The notes beneath the pieces were generated by a model. It ran no database searches and had not been told where the DNA came from. It saw only the letters and a program-made list of their open reading frames with translations. Below are positions 43,942 through 53,081 of a DNA stretch of 64,000 nt, piece after piece (the stretch's first letter is position 1; every line of letters begins with the position of its first letter). The position numbers and the translations under genes are program-made. Source of the stretch: Candidatus Poribacteria bacterium (lineage in GTDB: Bacteria > Poribacteria > WGA-4E > PCPOR2b); the NCBI GenBank assembly GCA_022822785.1, contig JAJEAL010000008.1, positions 1 through 64,000 on the forward strand, in the 5' to 3' direction.

Positions 43942-44316
43942 TTATTTTGAGAAAAGGTTGCTTGCCCAGTTGGTCAGTTTTCCACCTGAGAACGAGACAT
44001 CGACTGTTTCGCCGTGATCTTCACATGCCGCGTCTGTCGGCACGCCGGCATCGGCCTCGCTTTGCTGGACATAGCCTTTTGAGATAAGGTATGCTTCGAC
44101 TTCGTCGCCGCTGACATCGGCGATAATTTCGCCGTTGATTTCGATTGTCGGCTGAAGTGGTTGCCCACTCTTTTCGACCATTTCACGATAGTTATCTGCG
44201 TTGTTAATAATGTCGCGATCGTCGTATTCCAAGCCGTACTTTTGGAAGATTGCGCGGACACCATTGCTCCACCCGCAAACAGGTTTCATATAAGCGGTAA
44301 TTTTTGGCTGACTCAT
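43942..44316 (-). CDS. Glutaredoxin-like protein
   Basis: 124 residues. The thioredoxin fold has a monothiol-type KPVCGWSNGVRAIFQKYG with active-site Cys near residue 14, DRDIINNADNYREMVEKSG, and the cis-proline LQPTIEINGE; then SGDEVEAYLISKGY. The C-terminal 40 residues (ADAGVPTDAACEDHGETVDV) are an extra tail. Monothiol glutaredoxins carry Fe-S clusters, consistent with its place between sufD and sufS. Confidence 0.9.
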   Translation of the reverse strand: MSQPKITAYMKPVCGWSNGVRAIFQKYGLEYDDRDIINNADNYREMVEKSGQPLQPTIEINGEIIADVSGDEVEAYLISKGYVQQSEADAGVPTDAACEDHGETVDVSFSGGKLTNWASNLFSK

Positions 44317-44406
44317 TATTGGGTTCCTTTCAGTAATGTAGGTTGGAAGCTATCTCCGAAAGGTTCGGAGGATTAGATATAGCGGACTATACACCGCTGT
44401 TAATGG

Positions 44407-45810
44407 TTACATCGCCAATTTGCGATCGATTGAGTGTAGCAGCTGTGTCCGAACCGACTCCAACGAAATCCGTTGCATCACCGGTTCAAAAAAGCCGTCA
44501 ACAATCAATCGTTCCGCGGTATCGTAAGATAAGCCGCGGCTCATGAGGTAAAATATCTGATCTTTATCGATAGGACCTGCCGTCGCCCCGTGTGTGCAAC
44601 GGATACCTTCACTGGCTAAGATTTCGAGTCCGGGCAGGGGGTCTGCGCGGGCATGGTCACTTAGCATCAAGTTATCGTTCTTTTGATAGGCGTCGGTATG
44701 TTGACCGCCGGGGTGGACATGAATCATGCCCGCCCACACGCTCCGCGACCGGTCCTTGAGGACGGTGCGATAGAGGAGATCGCTCGTTGTGTTGGGCGCT
44801 TGATGGTCTTGATAGGTGTGAATATCAAGGTGTTGCCGGGCGTGCGTAAAGGTGAGTCCGAGCATCTCAGCATGGCTTCCCGGCTCCTCTAACACCGATA
44901 ATTGATTGAGTTTGCTCACGCGACTACCGAGTGCGCTAGAGACCCACCGCACCTGTGCATCCCTTCCAATTAGTGCCCGTTGTGTCGAAAAATTCCAGAC
45001 TCGGAGATTCCATCTTTGGACGCCGACGTAGTTGACATGTGCGTTATCTGCGACAAAGATTTCGACGGCGCCGCAGTGCAATCCGGGGGTATCGGCATCA
45101 GTGGAGAGTTGTTCCTCCAAGATAGTGACTTGGCTGCCCGGATCGGCGATAATCAGTGTGTGGGACAGGTCTGCGCGTCCTGTTTCGGACAACGCGACAA
45201 ACACCCGCAGCGGGATTTCGAGGACAACATCCTTGGGCACATGTAACAGATAGCCGCCTTGCCAGAACGCGCCGTGGAGTGCATCGAACTTATTCCAATC
45301 GACCGTAACCGCCTTGGTCATAAAATAGGATTCGACTAGCTCTGGACGTTCCTTCAACGCGGTATTCATATCCGCGAAATAGACATCCTTCCGTTCAAGT
45401 TCATCTGACAACGCAAAGTTACGGACGACCCCATCTTGCTGCACGATCTGCCCCGGCATCGGTTCTCCATTAAACAGCGCCAAGAGATCTGTCAGTGTAC
45501 TGGACAGTGGGGCACTTTCGGCAGATTCGGAAGGCGACAACGAAATCGGGTGGTACCGATCTAGTTTGAAGGGACGTAGGTCTGTGCGACGCCAATAGTC
45601 CTGTACGTGCATATCCGTCGTCCGCTTCCACGTATCCTCATTGGGTGTCCTCGGGATAGGTAACCGATCGTAAATATCGTAGGCTGCCAATCGGCGATCG
45701 CGCATCCAACGGGGTTCGTCTTGCGTTTTGGATATATGTTCTACAAATTCTCGTGAAAAATCCCCCGCTTGAACTTCATAGGCGGGATTGTGACCTAACT
45801 CTGAACTCAA
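44407..45810 (-). CDS. sufD: Fe-S assembly protein SufD
   Basis: 467 residues if started at TTG 45810, which has GGAG seven bases upstream. The frame continues to 45966, but the extra 52 codons are translated repeats (family D). SufD partners with SufB and SufC in the scaffold. Visible features: DEPRWMRDRRLAAYDIYDRL at the N-terminus, GYLLHVPKDVVLEIPLRVFV, the beta-helix region, and the conserved C-terminal CTHGATAGPIDKDQIFYLMS near residue 405. It is larger than SufD of E. coli but similar to SufBD paralogues. Start choice is uncertain; the product is clear. Confidence 0.9.
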   Translation of the reverse strand: MSSELGHNPAYEVQAGDFSREFVEHISKTQDEPRWMRDRRLAAYDIYDRLPIPRTPNEDTWKRTTDMHVQDYWRRTDLRPFKLDRYHPISLSPSESAESAPLSSTLTDLLALFNGEPMPGQIVQQDGVVRNFALSDELERKDVYFADMNTALKERPELVESYFMTKAVTVDWNKFDALHGAFWQGGYLLHVPKDVVLEIPLRVFVALSETGRADLSHTLIIADPGSQVTILEEQLSTDADTPGLHCGAVEIFVADNAHVNYVGVQRWNLRVWNFSTQRALIGRDAQVRWVSSALGSRVSKLNQLSVLEEPGSHAEMLGLTFTHARQHLDIHTYQDHQAPNTTSDLLYRTVLKDRSRSVWAGMIHVHPGGQHTDAYQKNDNLMLSDHARADPLPGLEILASEGIRCTHGATAGPIDKDQIFYLMSRGLSYDTAERLIVDGFFEPVMQRISLESVRTQLLHSIDRKLAM

Positions 45811-46008
45811 TTCGTTCTCCGTTCCAATGCTATACACATGTCGCCCCGCTGGGGCTTTGGACTGTAGTGATTTGTTCTTGCTATACACATTGCGCTCCTC
45901 TGAGCGCGGGCGTTGGACGTATTGTTCCTCTATAGACATATTGCTCCTCTGGAGCACAAGACACACATATCGCCCCTCTGGAGCCTAACGGAGCAAAGCC
46001 GATAAGAA
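45811..46008. repeat. Family D repeats at the sufD 5' end
   Basis: Modules ACACATGTCGCCCCGCTGGG (about 45834-45855), CACATTGCGCTCCTCTGAGC (45887-45908), ATAGACATATTGCTCCTCTG (45932-45955) and CACACATATCGCCCCTCTGG (45962-45983). They extend the sufD frame upstream. Confidence 0.8.
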
Positions 46009-46290
46009 TCAGAATGGTAGGGAACAACGATCGTTGTTCCCTACAACTCGCTTACCTTCAAACTGCTCGATAATTTCTTCTGGCAACGGATCATCAAAGT
46101 CATCAGGAACTCGAAATTCACCTGCACATAAGCCAAAAGGGCGCAGTTCCCGCGTATGATTTGTCTCAATCGGTTTGATTGCCGCTATAGGCTTGTCAAC
46201 TTGCACAATGACAAGCGTTTCGCCGGCTTGAACGCGCTGAAAATAGCCCAAGAAATCACGTTGAATTTCGTCAAGGGTGACTGTTGCCAT
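46009..46290 (-). CDS. Orphan Phd/YefM-type antitoxin
   Basis: 93 residues. The N-terminal Phd DNA-binding domain reads TVTLDEIQRDFLGYFQRVQA, GETLVIVQVDKPIAAIKPIE, and the toxin-binding segment RPFGLCAGEFRVPDDFDDPL with EEIIEQFEGKR. The last residues (VVGNNDRCSLPF) come from the repeat palindrome centred at 46030. A PIN-type toxin gene would be expected immediately downstream but is missing, replaced by repeats. The gene sits between sufB and sufD on the same strand, so it is co-transcribed at best and may be a leftover. Confidence 0.75.
   Translation of the reverse strand: MATVTLDEIQRDFLGYFQRVQAGETLVIVQVDKPIAAIKPIETNHTRELRPFGLCAGEFRVPDDFDDPLPEEIIEQFEGKRVVGNNDRCSLPF
46020..46041. repeat. 22-bp perfect palindrome
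   Basis: A perfect palindrome with core ACAACGATCGTTGT. A diverged second copy lies near 26240-26260 inside the nested MITE. Here it overlaps the last codons of the antitoxin gene. Confidence 0.8.
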
Positions 46291-46332
46291 GTCATTTCCT
46301 CAAAATTGAGTGAGCCCTCTAGTTGTCTCTCT

Positions 46333-47754
46333 TTATCCCACTGAACCTTCCATCTGAAGCTGGATCAGGCGGTTCATTTCGACCGCGTACTCCATGGGGA
46401 GTTCTTTTACGAGCGGTTCAATGAATCCGTTGACGATCATGGTGGAGGCTTCCTCTTCGGAGAGGCCGCGGCTCATGAGATAGAAGAGCTGTTCCTCGCC
46501 GATTTTGCTGACGCGCGCTTCGTGTCCGACGTTCACATCGTCCGCATCGATTTGGATAACCGGATAGGTGTCGGACCGCGAATCTTCATCAAGGATTAGG
46601 GCATCACATTCGACGTTGGACTTGCACCCTTTCGCACCGTTGAGCACTTTAAGCTCGCCGCGGTAGCTGGAACGTCCGCCATCCTTGCTAATCGACTTGG
46701 AGGTGATACGCGAGCTGGTGTTCGGCGCACAGTGGATGACCTTACCGCCGGCGTCCTGATGTTGCCCTTTGGTTGCGAACGCGATTGAGAGGATTTCTCC
46801 GTGCGCGCCCGGCTCCATCATGTAGATGCTTGGATATTTCATCGTGAGTTTCGATCCCAAGTTACCGTCGATCCATTCCATGTGTGCATCTTCGTAAGCG
46901 GTCGCTCGCTTGGTTACGAGATTATATACGTTATTCGCCCAGTTTTGGATGGTGGTGTAACGCACCCGCGATCCCTTCTTACAGATAATCTCAACGACGG
47001 CGCTGTGGAGTGACTCACTGGAAAAAGTGGGGGCAGTGCAGCCTTCGACGTAATGGACTTCTGCGCCTTCGTCAGCGATAATCAACGTCCGCTCAAATTG
47101 CCCCATGTTTTCGCTGTTGATGCGGAAATACGCCTGCAGCGGGTAATCGACTTTCACACCGGGCGGGACATAGATGAAAGAGCCGCCGGACCAGACCGCA
47201 GAGTTGAGCGCGGCAAGTTTGTTGTCCGCAGACGGGATGACCGTGCCGAAATACTCTTTGACCAGGTCCGGATATTCACGGATGGCGGTATCGGTATCGA
47301 CAAAGATAACGCCAATCTTCTCCAACTCTTCTTCGATGTTATGATAGACGACCTCTGAATCGTATTGGGCACCGACGCCGGCGAGGAATTTTCGTTCCGC
47401 TTCCGGGATGCCGAGTCGATCAAAGGTTTTCTTGATGTCGTCGGGAACATCGTCCCAGCTGCGTTCGACCCGATCAGAGGCTTTGACATAGTAGTAGATG
47501 TCGTCGTAGTCAAGGTCAGAGAGGTCGCCGCCCCATTTCAGATCCGGTTTCTGCTTGAAGATTTCATAAGCTTTGAGCCGGTATTGGCGCATCCAATCTG
47601 GCTCTTCTTTGACATCACACATCTCGTTGATGACCTCAGTGTCCAAACCCTTTCGCGATTTGAAGACCGGCTTAACATCATCGTGGAATCCGTATTTGTA
47701 TTCGCTGCTTACGCCGATGTCTACTGTCTCGTTCGGTTTTTCTTGTTCTGCCAT
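46333..47754 (-). CDS. sufB: Fe-S assembly scaffold protein SufB
   Basis: 473 residues, full length. Family hallmarks: [20 protein letters not shown] near residue 50, [34 protein letters not shown] near 190, [20 protein letters not shown] near 235 and the C-terminal [20 protein letters not shown]. SufB with SufC and SufD builds the nascent cluster. It starts 44 bases after sufC. Downstream are the orphan antitoxin and repeats, then sufD. Confidence 0.97.
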   Translation of the reverse strand: MAEQEKPNETVDIGVSSEYKYGFHDDVKPVFKSRKGLDTEVINEMCDVKEEPDWMRQYRLKAYEIFKQKPDLKWGGDLSDLDYDDIYYYVKASDRVERSWDDVPDDIKKTFDRLGIPEAERKFLAGVGAQYDSEVVYHNIEEELEKIGVIFVDTDTAIREYPDLVKEYFGTVIPSADNKLAALNSAVWSGGSFIYVPPGVKVDYPLQAYFRINSENMGQFERTLIIADEGAEVHYVEGCTAPTFSSESLHSAVVEIICKKGSRVRYTTIQNWANNVYNLVTKRATAYEDAHMEWIDGNLGSKLTMKYPSIYMMEPGAHGEILSIAFATKGQHQDAGGKVIHCAPNTSSRITSKSISKDGGRSSYRGELKVLNGAKGCKSNVECDALILDEDSRSDTYPVIQIDADDVNVGHEARVSKIGEEQLFYLMSRGLSEEEASTMIVNGFIEPLVKELPMEYAVEMNRLIQLQMEGSVG

Positions 47755-47798
47755 TTTTCGTATCTCCTTTTCGATTTCGGTGGATCTGTTTTGTTGTG

Positions 47799-48629
47799 TT
47801 ATGCTCTTAGAGAGGGCAATGCCTCTTCAGGTTCATCTTCAACAACGGTCTCCGTTAGCCCGTGCGCCTCACGAATTGGATCGTATCCCTTATCTTCCAA
47901 CAGTTCAGCGAGTTCCCAGCCTCCGGATTCGACCACTTTTCCGTCGAGCAGAATGTGTATGAACTGCGGACGGATGTAGTTGAGTAGCCGCGGGTAGTGA
48001 GTGATAATCAGTACACCGAGGTTTGGGCCGATTAACTGATTGACACTTTCACCAACGATACGGACGGCGTCGATATCGAGCCCTGAATCGGTCTCGTCAA
48101 GGATAGCAATCTTGGGTTCAAGCATCGCTAACTGCAAGACTTCGGCTCGCTTCTTCTCGCCGCCAGAAAATCCGTCGTTGAGGTAGCGTCTTGCAAAGGA
48201 TTCATCAACGCCGAGCTGTCTCATCTTTGCCCGCAACTCGCGTCGAAACTCGCGCATCGGGATGAGTTCGGTGGTCTCGGATCCATTTGAATCTTCGGAT
48301 CGCACGGCACTGACTGCCATGCGGAGGAAGTTCGCCATAGTCACACCGGGGATAGCGGTCGGGTATTGAAACGCGAGGAAAAGCCCTAACTTTGCGCGTT
48401 CGTCCGGTTCCAGTTCAAGGAGGTCCACTCCGCCTATGGTAATTTCTCCGGAATCGATAGTATAAAACGGATTCCCCATCAGTGCGTTGGCGAGGGTGCT
48501 TTTGCCGGATCCATTTGGTCCCATAAGTGCGTGGATTTCGCCTTGTTTGACGTTCAGGTTTAAGCCTTTGATGATGGGTTGGTCTTCCACGCTGACATGT
48601 AAATCTTTGATGACTAGTTCGGTACTCAT
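47799..48629 (-). CDS. sufC: Fe-S assembly ATPase SufC
   Basis: 276-residue ABC ATPase. Walker A is [15 protein letters not shown] near residue 36, Q-loop [13 protein letters not shown], signature [17 protein letters not shown] near 155, Walker [17 protein letters not shown] and the switch His in [13 protein letters not shown]. It has a normal C-terminus plus a short acidic tail. First gene of the SUF run; the promoter should lie in the 48630-48968 gap, which is filled with repeats. Confidence 0.97.
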   Translation of the reverse strand: MSTELVIKDLHVSVEDQPIIKGLNLNVKQGEIHALMGPNGSGKSTLANALMGNPFYTIDSGEITIGGVDLLELEPDERAKLGLFLAFQYPTAIPGVTMANFLRMAVSAVRSEDSNGSETTELIPMREFRRELRAKMRQLGVDESFARRYLNDGFSGGEKKRAEVLQLAMLEPKIAILDETDSGLDIDAVRIVGESVNQLIGPNLGVLIITHYPRLLNYIRPQFIHILLDGKVVESGGWELAELLEDKGYDPIREAHGLTETVVEDEPEEALPSLRA

Positions 48630-48968
48630 TAATTCTTGTTCGACTCCTTCTGTATATTAGTGCAGTTGTTAGATAGTGTTGATTGCCATTCACATTGCGC
48701 TCCTCTGGAGCGCGGTCTTAGAAGTTTCGGTATACTATAGACATGTTGCTCCTCTGGAGCAAGGAGTGCCATCTGCCCACCCGATAGGATTTATAGTAGA
48801 TTTTAGAATTAATGAGACACGCCAAACCGGTGCGGTTGGAAACCGCACCTACCGGGGGGGCGGAAGCGCCCACCGGGGGGGGCGAAAGTGTCCATTTATT
48901 TTTAGAATCTACCATAGTTACAACGCAAGTCACTCGAGAGGTGAATCTCGACCTACAGGATAGTGTGA
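48630..48968. repeat. Family D and complete family B MITE upstream of sufC
   Basis: Family D modules at about 48690-48715 and 48733-48763 (CTCCTCTGGAG). A complete family B element lies at about 48794-48917: left end ATAGTAGATTTTAGAATTAA, GGTGCGGTTGGAAACCGCAC cargo, right end TTTTTAGAATCTACCATA, TA on both sides. This interval must also contain the sufC promoter; no clear one is seen. Confidence 0.8.
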
Positions 48969-49967
48969 TTAACCGCCAATCATAGACATGTTTCGTTTCG
49001 GTTTGACGAAGTTGACAGCGTTAATTTGGTGTCCCGCTTCTTTCTGCTTTACGGCTTCAATAATAAGATTTTCAATGGTCTGGTCAGGGGCACCGGCGCG
49101 CATCGGTGTCAACAGGTCGGTTTCTGTGATGGAAAAGAGGCATGTCCGCAATTGGCCGTCGGCGGTGAGACGGATTCGATTGCACTGTTCACAAAACGGC
49201 TCGGTCACAGACGAGATAAACCCGACATCGCCTTTGCCGTCTTCAAACTGATAAAGTTTTGCGGGGTCATGTTTCGCGTCGCCGTTCATTTCCGCGGGAT
49301 TCAGGGGGTAGACGGCGTCAATTTTATTGATAATTTCCTTACCCGGAATGAACATATTGCGTCCCCAGATGTCATCGGCATCTAAGGGCATAAATTCGAT
49401 GAACCGGAGTTGATAAGCGTTGTCGCGGGCAAATTTGGCGAGGTCAACGATTTCGTCGTCGGTGAACCCTTTCATCGCCACCGCGTTCACTTTAATCGGA
49501 TCAAACCCACAGCGTTGGGCCTCTTTGAGTCCAGCCAACACCCTTGAAAGTACCTTGCGGCGTGTCATCTGTTCAAATTTCGCCTCGTCCAAGGTGTCAA
49601 GACTGACATTGATACGGCGCAGCCCGGCATCGTAGAGGTCTTTTGCCTGTGTGATTAACCCGATACCGTTAGTGGTCAAGCTGATGTCCTTCAATCCCTC
49701 GATTTCGTAGAGTCGTTTGATGAGTTCTGGCACCCCGCGCCGAACGAGCGGTTCCCCACCTGTCAACCGTATCTTATTGATTCCCACATTGACGAAGACA
49801 CGAGCGAGGTGAACAATTTCGTCAAAGGTCATGATCGCGTCATCTTCCATGAACTGCATGTCTTCCGGCATACAGTAGATGCATCGGAAGTTGCATTGAT
49901 CGGTCACGGAGATGCGCAGGTTGGTATGCTTTCGATTGAAGCTGTCAATGAGTCGTGTGTTCATCAT
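48969..49967 (-). CDS. moaA: GTP 3',8-cyclase MoaA
   Basis: Radical SAM enzyme for the first step of molybdopterin synthesis, 332 residues. The N-terminal cluster is TDQCNFRCIYCMPEDM (Cx3Cx2C, about residue 25), then GGEPLVRRGVPELI and VSLDTLDEAKFEQM. The second cluster is SSVTEPFCEQCNRIRLTADG with LRTCLFS, and the C-terminal MSMIGG ends in the catalytic Gly-Gly. It carries two Fe-S clusters, which suits its place next to the SUF genes, though 340 bases of repeats separate them. No other moa gene is nearby. Confidence 0.97.
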   Translation of the reverse strand: MMNTRLIDSFNRKHTNLRISVTDQCNFRCIYCMPEDMQFMEDDAIMTFDEIVHLARVFVNVGINKIRLTGGEPLVRRGVPELIKRLYEIEGLKDISLTTNGIGLITQAKDLYDAGLRRINVSLDTLDEAKFEQMTRRKVLSRVLAGLKEAQRCGFDPIKVNAVAMKGFTDDEIVDLAKFARDNAYQLRFIEFMPLDADDIWGRNMFIPGKEIINKIDAVYPLNPAEMNGDAKHDPAKLYQFEDGKGDVGFISSVTEPFCEQCNRIRLTADGQLRTCLFSITETDLLTPMRAGAPDQTIENLIIEAVKQKEAGHQINAVNFVKPKRNMSMIGG

Positions 49968-50174
49968 TTTATGGGTGGCTGCACAAGGCTAATTGGTTGG
50001 GTTTAATCTTCGTTCCGGGAGTTAATAATAACATAAGGGATTCTGTTTTGCAAATGTTTTTATATGTTTTTTATGTAAAATACCATAAAAAAGTTAAAAC
50101 GTGAAATATGAGGAGGGTAACGAGTGAGATGTCAGATTGTTTTACACCTTATGTTTCAGTTAAACCGAGCCAAT

Positions 50175-50729
50175 TTAGCTGTCGATGTCTTTTATCATTT
50201 CGATGAGGTCTGCATATACGAGGTTGCCATCGTCACCTCTCATGCTGTACCATTCAGGCACACGCCCGACTTCTCGGTATCCGATTTTCCGATAGAGGCT
50301 AATGGCGGCCTCGTTCAGATGCCAGACATGCAGGTAAATCCGTTTCAGACCGAACTTTCTGCCTTCCGCTTCCAAGAGCAGCATCATTTCTTCTCCCAAC
50401 CCGCGTCGGCGACATCTGCCGATAATTTTTATCCCGAGCGTTCCCATCCGGTGTGCGGTGTCGAGTTGTAGGCTGCCCTCTCCGACGATCCCCCCATCTA
50501 TTTCGATTAAGAGATGAGAGCGTTTCCCGGTTTCCAGATCGACAAGGATCCCGCTCAGTCTTTCGCAGCCTTTGGCGAAGCTGGTCTCTGCATGGTATGC
50601 CATCACCCGTTCCTGATGGAGGATGTTGCACATATCGACGTAAGCGGGGACATCTTGCCATCGCGGATAGCGGAAGGTAACGGTTTCGCCGTTGTTTTGG
50701 ATTGTTTTAATGATTTGACCTTCTTTCAT
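50175..50729 (-). CDS. GNAT-family N-acetyltransferase
   Basis: 184 residues. The N-terminal beta-alpha part (GETVTFRYPRWQDVPAYVDM) is followed by the acetyl-CoA loop GIKIIGRCRRRGLGEEMMLL (R-x2-G-x-G) near residue 115 and the C-terminal RIYLHVWHLNEAAISLYRKI then GYREVGRVPEWY, as in RimI/PhnO-like enzymes. Substrate unknown. Single gene; the upstream neighbour starts at 50870. Confidence 0.9.
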   Translation of the reverse strand: MKEGQIIKTIQNNGETVTFRYPRWQDVPAYVDMCNILHQERVMAYHAETSFAKGCERLSGILVDLETGKRSHLLIEIDGGIVGEGSLQLDTAHRMGTLGIKIIGRCRRRGLGEEMMLLLEAEGRKFGLKRIYLHVWHLNEAAISLYRKIGYREVGRVPEWYSMRGDDGNLVYADLIEMIKDIDS

Positions 50730-50869
50730 GAGAACGGCTCCATCAGATTCTGATTATATGGAATAGAGATTTAAGTAAAATAGGGCGGCCACAAGTACAG
50801 AGGGTAACCACGAGGGGTCTTCGGGATCGTTCGGTTTCTCGTAAGCGTTGTTTAGCCATCGTGCCCTCT

Positions 50870-51799
50870 TTATCCGCCGGCTTCGACCTGTTCGATAAGC
50901 GGTTTGATCTTGGCGAAGTTGATTCGCATTGCGTCTGCGCCAGAACCGTTTGGCGGCAGAAAATGGGTGGCGACAGCGAAGACTACATCGCAGCGGTGGT
51001 CACGCAGATTTCGCAGGACTGTCGGGTAGTCAACATCACCTTCGCCAAGTGGGCAGTATTCAAAATTGAGTTTTAGCCCATCAAGGACTTGCAAATCTTT
51101 GACGTGGAGGGAATGGAGGTAGGGACGGACGTTAATAAAGCCCGCAGTCGCTGAATCCGATTCGCCGGCGGTATGGTTATCGGACGGGTGCCACATAATT
51201 TTCAGCCGTTTGGAGCCGACCCGTTCAATCAGTTCACGGCAGTGGCGGGTCGTGTTGGTATAGTGCCACGGGAGATTGCCAAGCGCAACATCGATATCGT
51301 GCTGCTCCGCCTGCTCCGCCACGAGTGAGAAGGCTTTGACCAGTTTTTCCATATCAACGTCGGCGATGACACCGCCGCGCGTCAACCAGCGCATGGGCCA
51401 GGTCGGCTTGCCAGCGGCGTATTCGCCGGGCCAGGCGAAGGTGTACGATAGCACCGAATCCACGCCGAGCCGGTTGGCGACCCCTATCGTCTGGATCAAA
51501 CGGTTGAAGTCAACTTGAAATTCTGGATGGTCTTGTAGTGTGTCCAATTCCAAGTCTTCTAGATGTAGCTTGCTAAAGGAACCCCCGGCACCGATCATGA
51601 ATAACTCGACCCCGTGTCGGGCTGCCTGTTCGCCCATCTCGTCGACGGCAGCATCGGTGATTTCGCCGTCGATCGCCCAGTCTAGGAACCCGAACCAGCC
51701 GTAGTTTGCGCCGAGTTCTTCAGCGAGGGCGAGCGCTTCGAGGTAAGGTAAACCTGTCATCTGAAGGTCTATTCCGATTTTGAAGCGATAATCGGTCAT
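50870..51799 (-). CDS. Sugar phosphate isomerase/epimerase-like TIM barrel protein
   Basis: 309 residues from ATG 51799 (AGGAGA upstream). The xylose-isomerase-like AP_endonuc_2 fold is seen in FKIGIDLQMTGLPYLEALAL, GVELFMIGAGGSFSKLHLED, DIDVALGNLPWHY, LKIMWHPSDNHTAGES (metal ligand region) and LHSLHVKDLQVLDGLKLNFE, ending CPLGEGDVDYPTVLRNLRDH. It could epimerise or isomerise a sugar; the VKDLQ and GEGDVDY metal-site pattern is typical. It stands between the GNAT gene and repeats. Confidence 0.85.
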   Translation of the reverse strand: MTDYRFKIGIDLQMTGLPYLEALALAEELGANYGWFGFLDWAIDGEITDAAVDEMGEQAARHGVELFMIGAGGSFSKLHLEDLELDTLQDHPEFQVDFNRLIQTIGVANRLGVDSVLSYTFAWPGEYAAGKPTWPMRWLTRGGVIADVDMEKLVKAFSLVAEQAEQHDIDVALGNLPWHYTNTTRHCRELIERVGSKRLKIMWHPSDNHTAGESDSATAGFINVRPYLHSLHVKDLQVLDGLKLNFEYCPLGEGDVDYPTVLRNLRDHRCDVVFAVATHFLPPNGSGADAMRINFAKIKPLIEQVEAGG

Positions 51800-52247
51800 C
51801 GGTTGTTGTCTCCTATGACTTAATATTAAAAGAAATTGCAAAACGTGGAAACCGCTTGTTTATTGGTTCACTAGTTCATTGGCCCGGTTGAGTTTGGAAG
51901 TCCAATCTCGGGGTTCATAAAAAAGAAGGTGTAAAACGTGTCGATCAGGAAACAGGATAACCGATTTTGGGTTATTGGGCAAGGGTTTTCGTTTGGATTG
52001 ATAGGGTCACTAATGGTAGATTTTGGAATTACTTATACACCTCCGATGCACAGCCAACCCCCTAAATCCCCCTTGTCAGGGGGACTTACACAGCTTCTCT
52101 AAAAACGGAGTGCACATGTCGCCCCGCCTGGGCTACCGATCGGGAAAATCCCAATCTCCGGAGATGGATGCGGGTCACGGCATACGGTGTCTCGATAAAT
52201 CCCCGATTCCATCGGGACAAGCGGGATTCAAGGCAACATGCTTACTA
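51800..52247. repeat. Repeat gap: family B left end with CCCTAAATCC cargo
   Basis: 448 bases without a gene. A family B left end (ATGGTAGATTTTGGAATTAC near 52014) and a CCCCCTAAATCCCCCTTGTC module at about 52057-52088 precede a CACATGTCGCCCCGCCTGGG module at 52112 and TCCCCGATTCCATCGGGACA near 52200. Confidence 0.7.
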
Positions 52248-53081
52248 CTATACCGGGAAGAAGAAATCTTCTGCGGTTTTTCGGAGGATCTGCTCTTTAT
52301 CTGCGTCAGAGAGGAAATCGAGTCTGTCCCGGATGAGGGCGATGCTGTCCTCGTAGGTGTGGTCAACAACTTGGAAGGGGCAGTCGCTTGCCCACATTAG
52401 TCGTTCAGCGCCAAATGCGTCATAGACGTGACGGATGAGCGGTTTCAGGTCGTCATAGGGGGGTACTTTTTCGCCGAGTGCGTAGAAGGCGGAGACCTTC
52501 ACCATCACGTTGGTGTGTTTCGCCATCGCGCAGAGTTGGTCGATATGGGGGTCACGGATTCGCTGATCCTCGCCGATTCGAGCGAGATGATCGATGATGA
52601 CGGGAGTATCTGGAAATTGGTCACACTTCACACTGAGTGCGGGCAGGGCATCTGGATCGATTAGCGGACAGATGGCGAGGTTGTGCGCTGCGCCGGTGGC
52701 AAACATCCGATCGAATCCGGGGCCGTCCAACCAATTCTCGATCGGTTTATCCGTCGGATAGATACGAAATCCGCGGACGCCTTTTTCGGCAAGTTCGAGC
52801 ATCGTTTCGTCCGGTCGTTCTGCCTCCCAATCCACGATAGCGATGCCGGAAAAAACGCCGGGGTATTCGTCCATCACATCAAGCATATAGGTGTTATCGA
52901 ATTGGTAGTAACTCATCTGGATGAGCACGATCCGATCAACACCCGATGGTTCGGCGTGGGCAAGGAGCTCTTCGGGGTAGAAGGTTCTGGGATTCATATC
53001 GCTTTCCTGAAACGGCGGACTGAGCGGGTAGCGATCAAACTGGTCTGTCCAGACGTGCACATGAGCGTCGATATAGTTCAT
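52248..53081 (-). CDS. Amidohydrolase-family TIM barrel protein
   Basis: 277 residues of the amidohydrolase_2 type (2-pyrone-4,6-dicarboxylate hydrolase-like). MNYIDAHVHVWTDQFDRYPL gives the first two His ligands (residues 7 and 9); IIDHLARIGEDQRIRDPH and RLMWASDCPFQVVDHTY supply the later His and Asp. The short C-terminal FFFPV ends the fold. It may hydrolyse a lactone or decarboxylate a small acid; substrate unknown. Its promoter lies in the divergent repeat-rich interval shared with the FAD oxidase gene. Confidence 0.88.
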   Translation of the reverse strand: MNYIDAHVHVWTDQFDRYPLSPPFQESDMNPRTFYPEELLAHAEPSGVDRIVLIQMSYYQFDNTYMLDVMDEYPGVFSGIAIVDWEAERPDETMLELAEKGVRGFRIYPTDKPIENWLDGPGFDRMFATGAAHNLAICPLIDPDALPALSVKCDQFPDTPVIIDHLARIGEDQRIRDPHIDQLCAMAKHTNVMVKVSAFYALGEKVPPYDDLKPLIRHVYDAFGAERLMWASDCPFQVVDHTYEDSIALIRDRLDFLSDADKEQILRKTAEDFFFPV

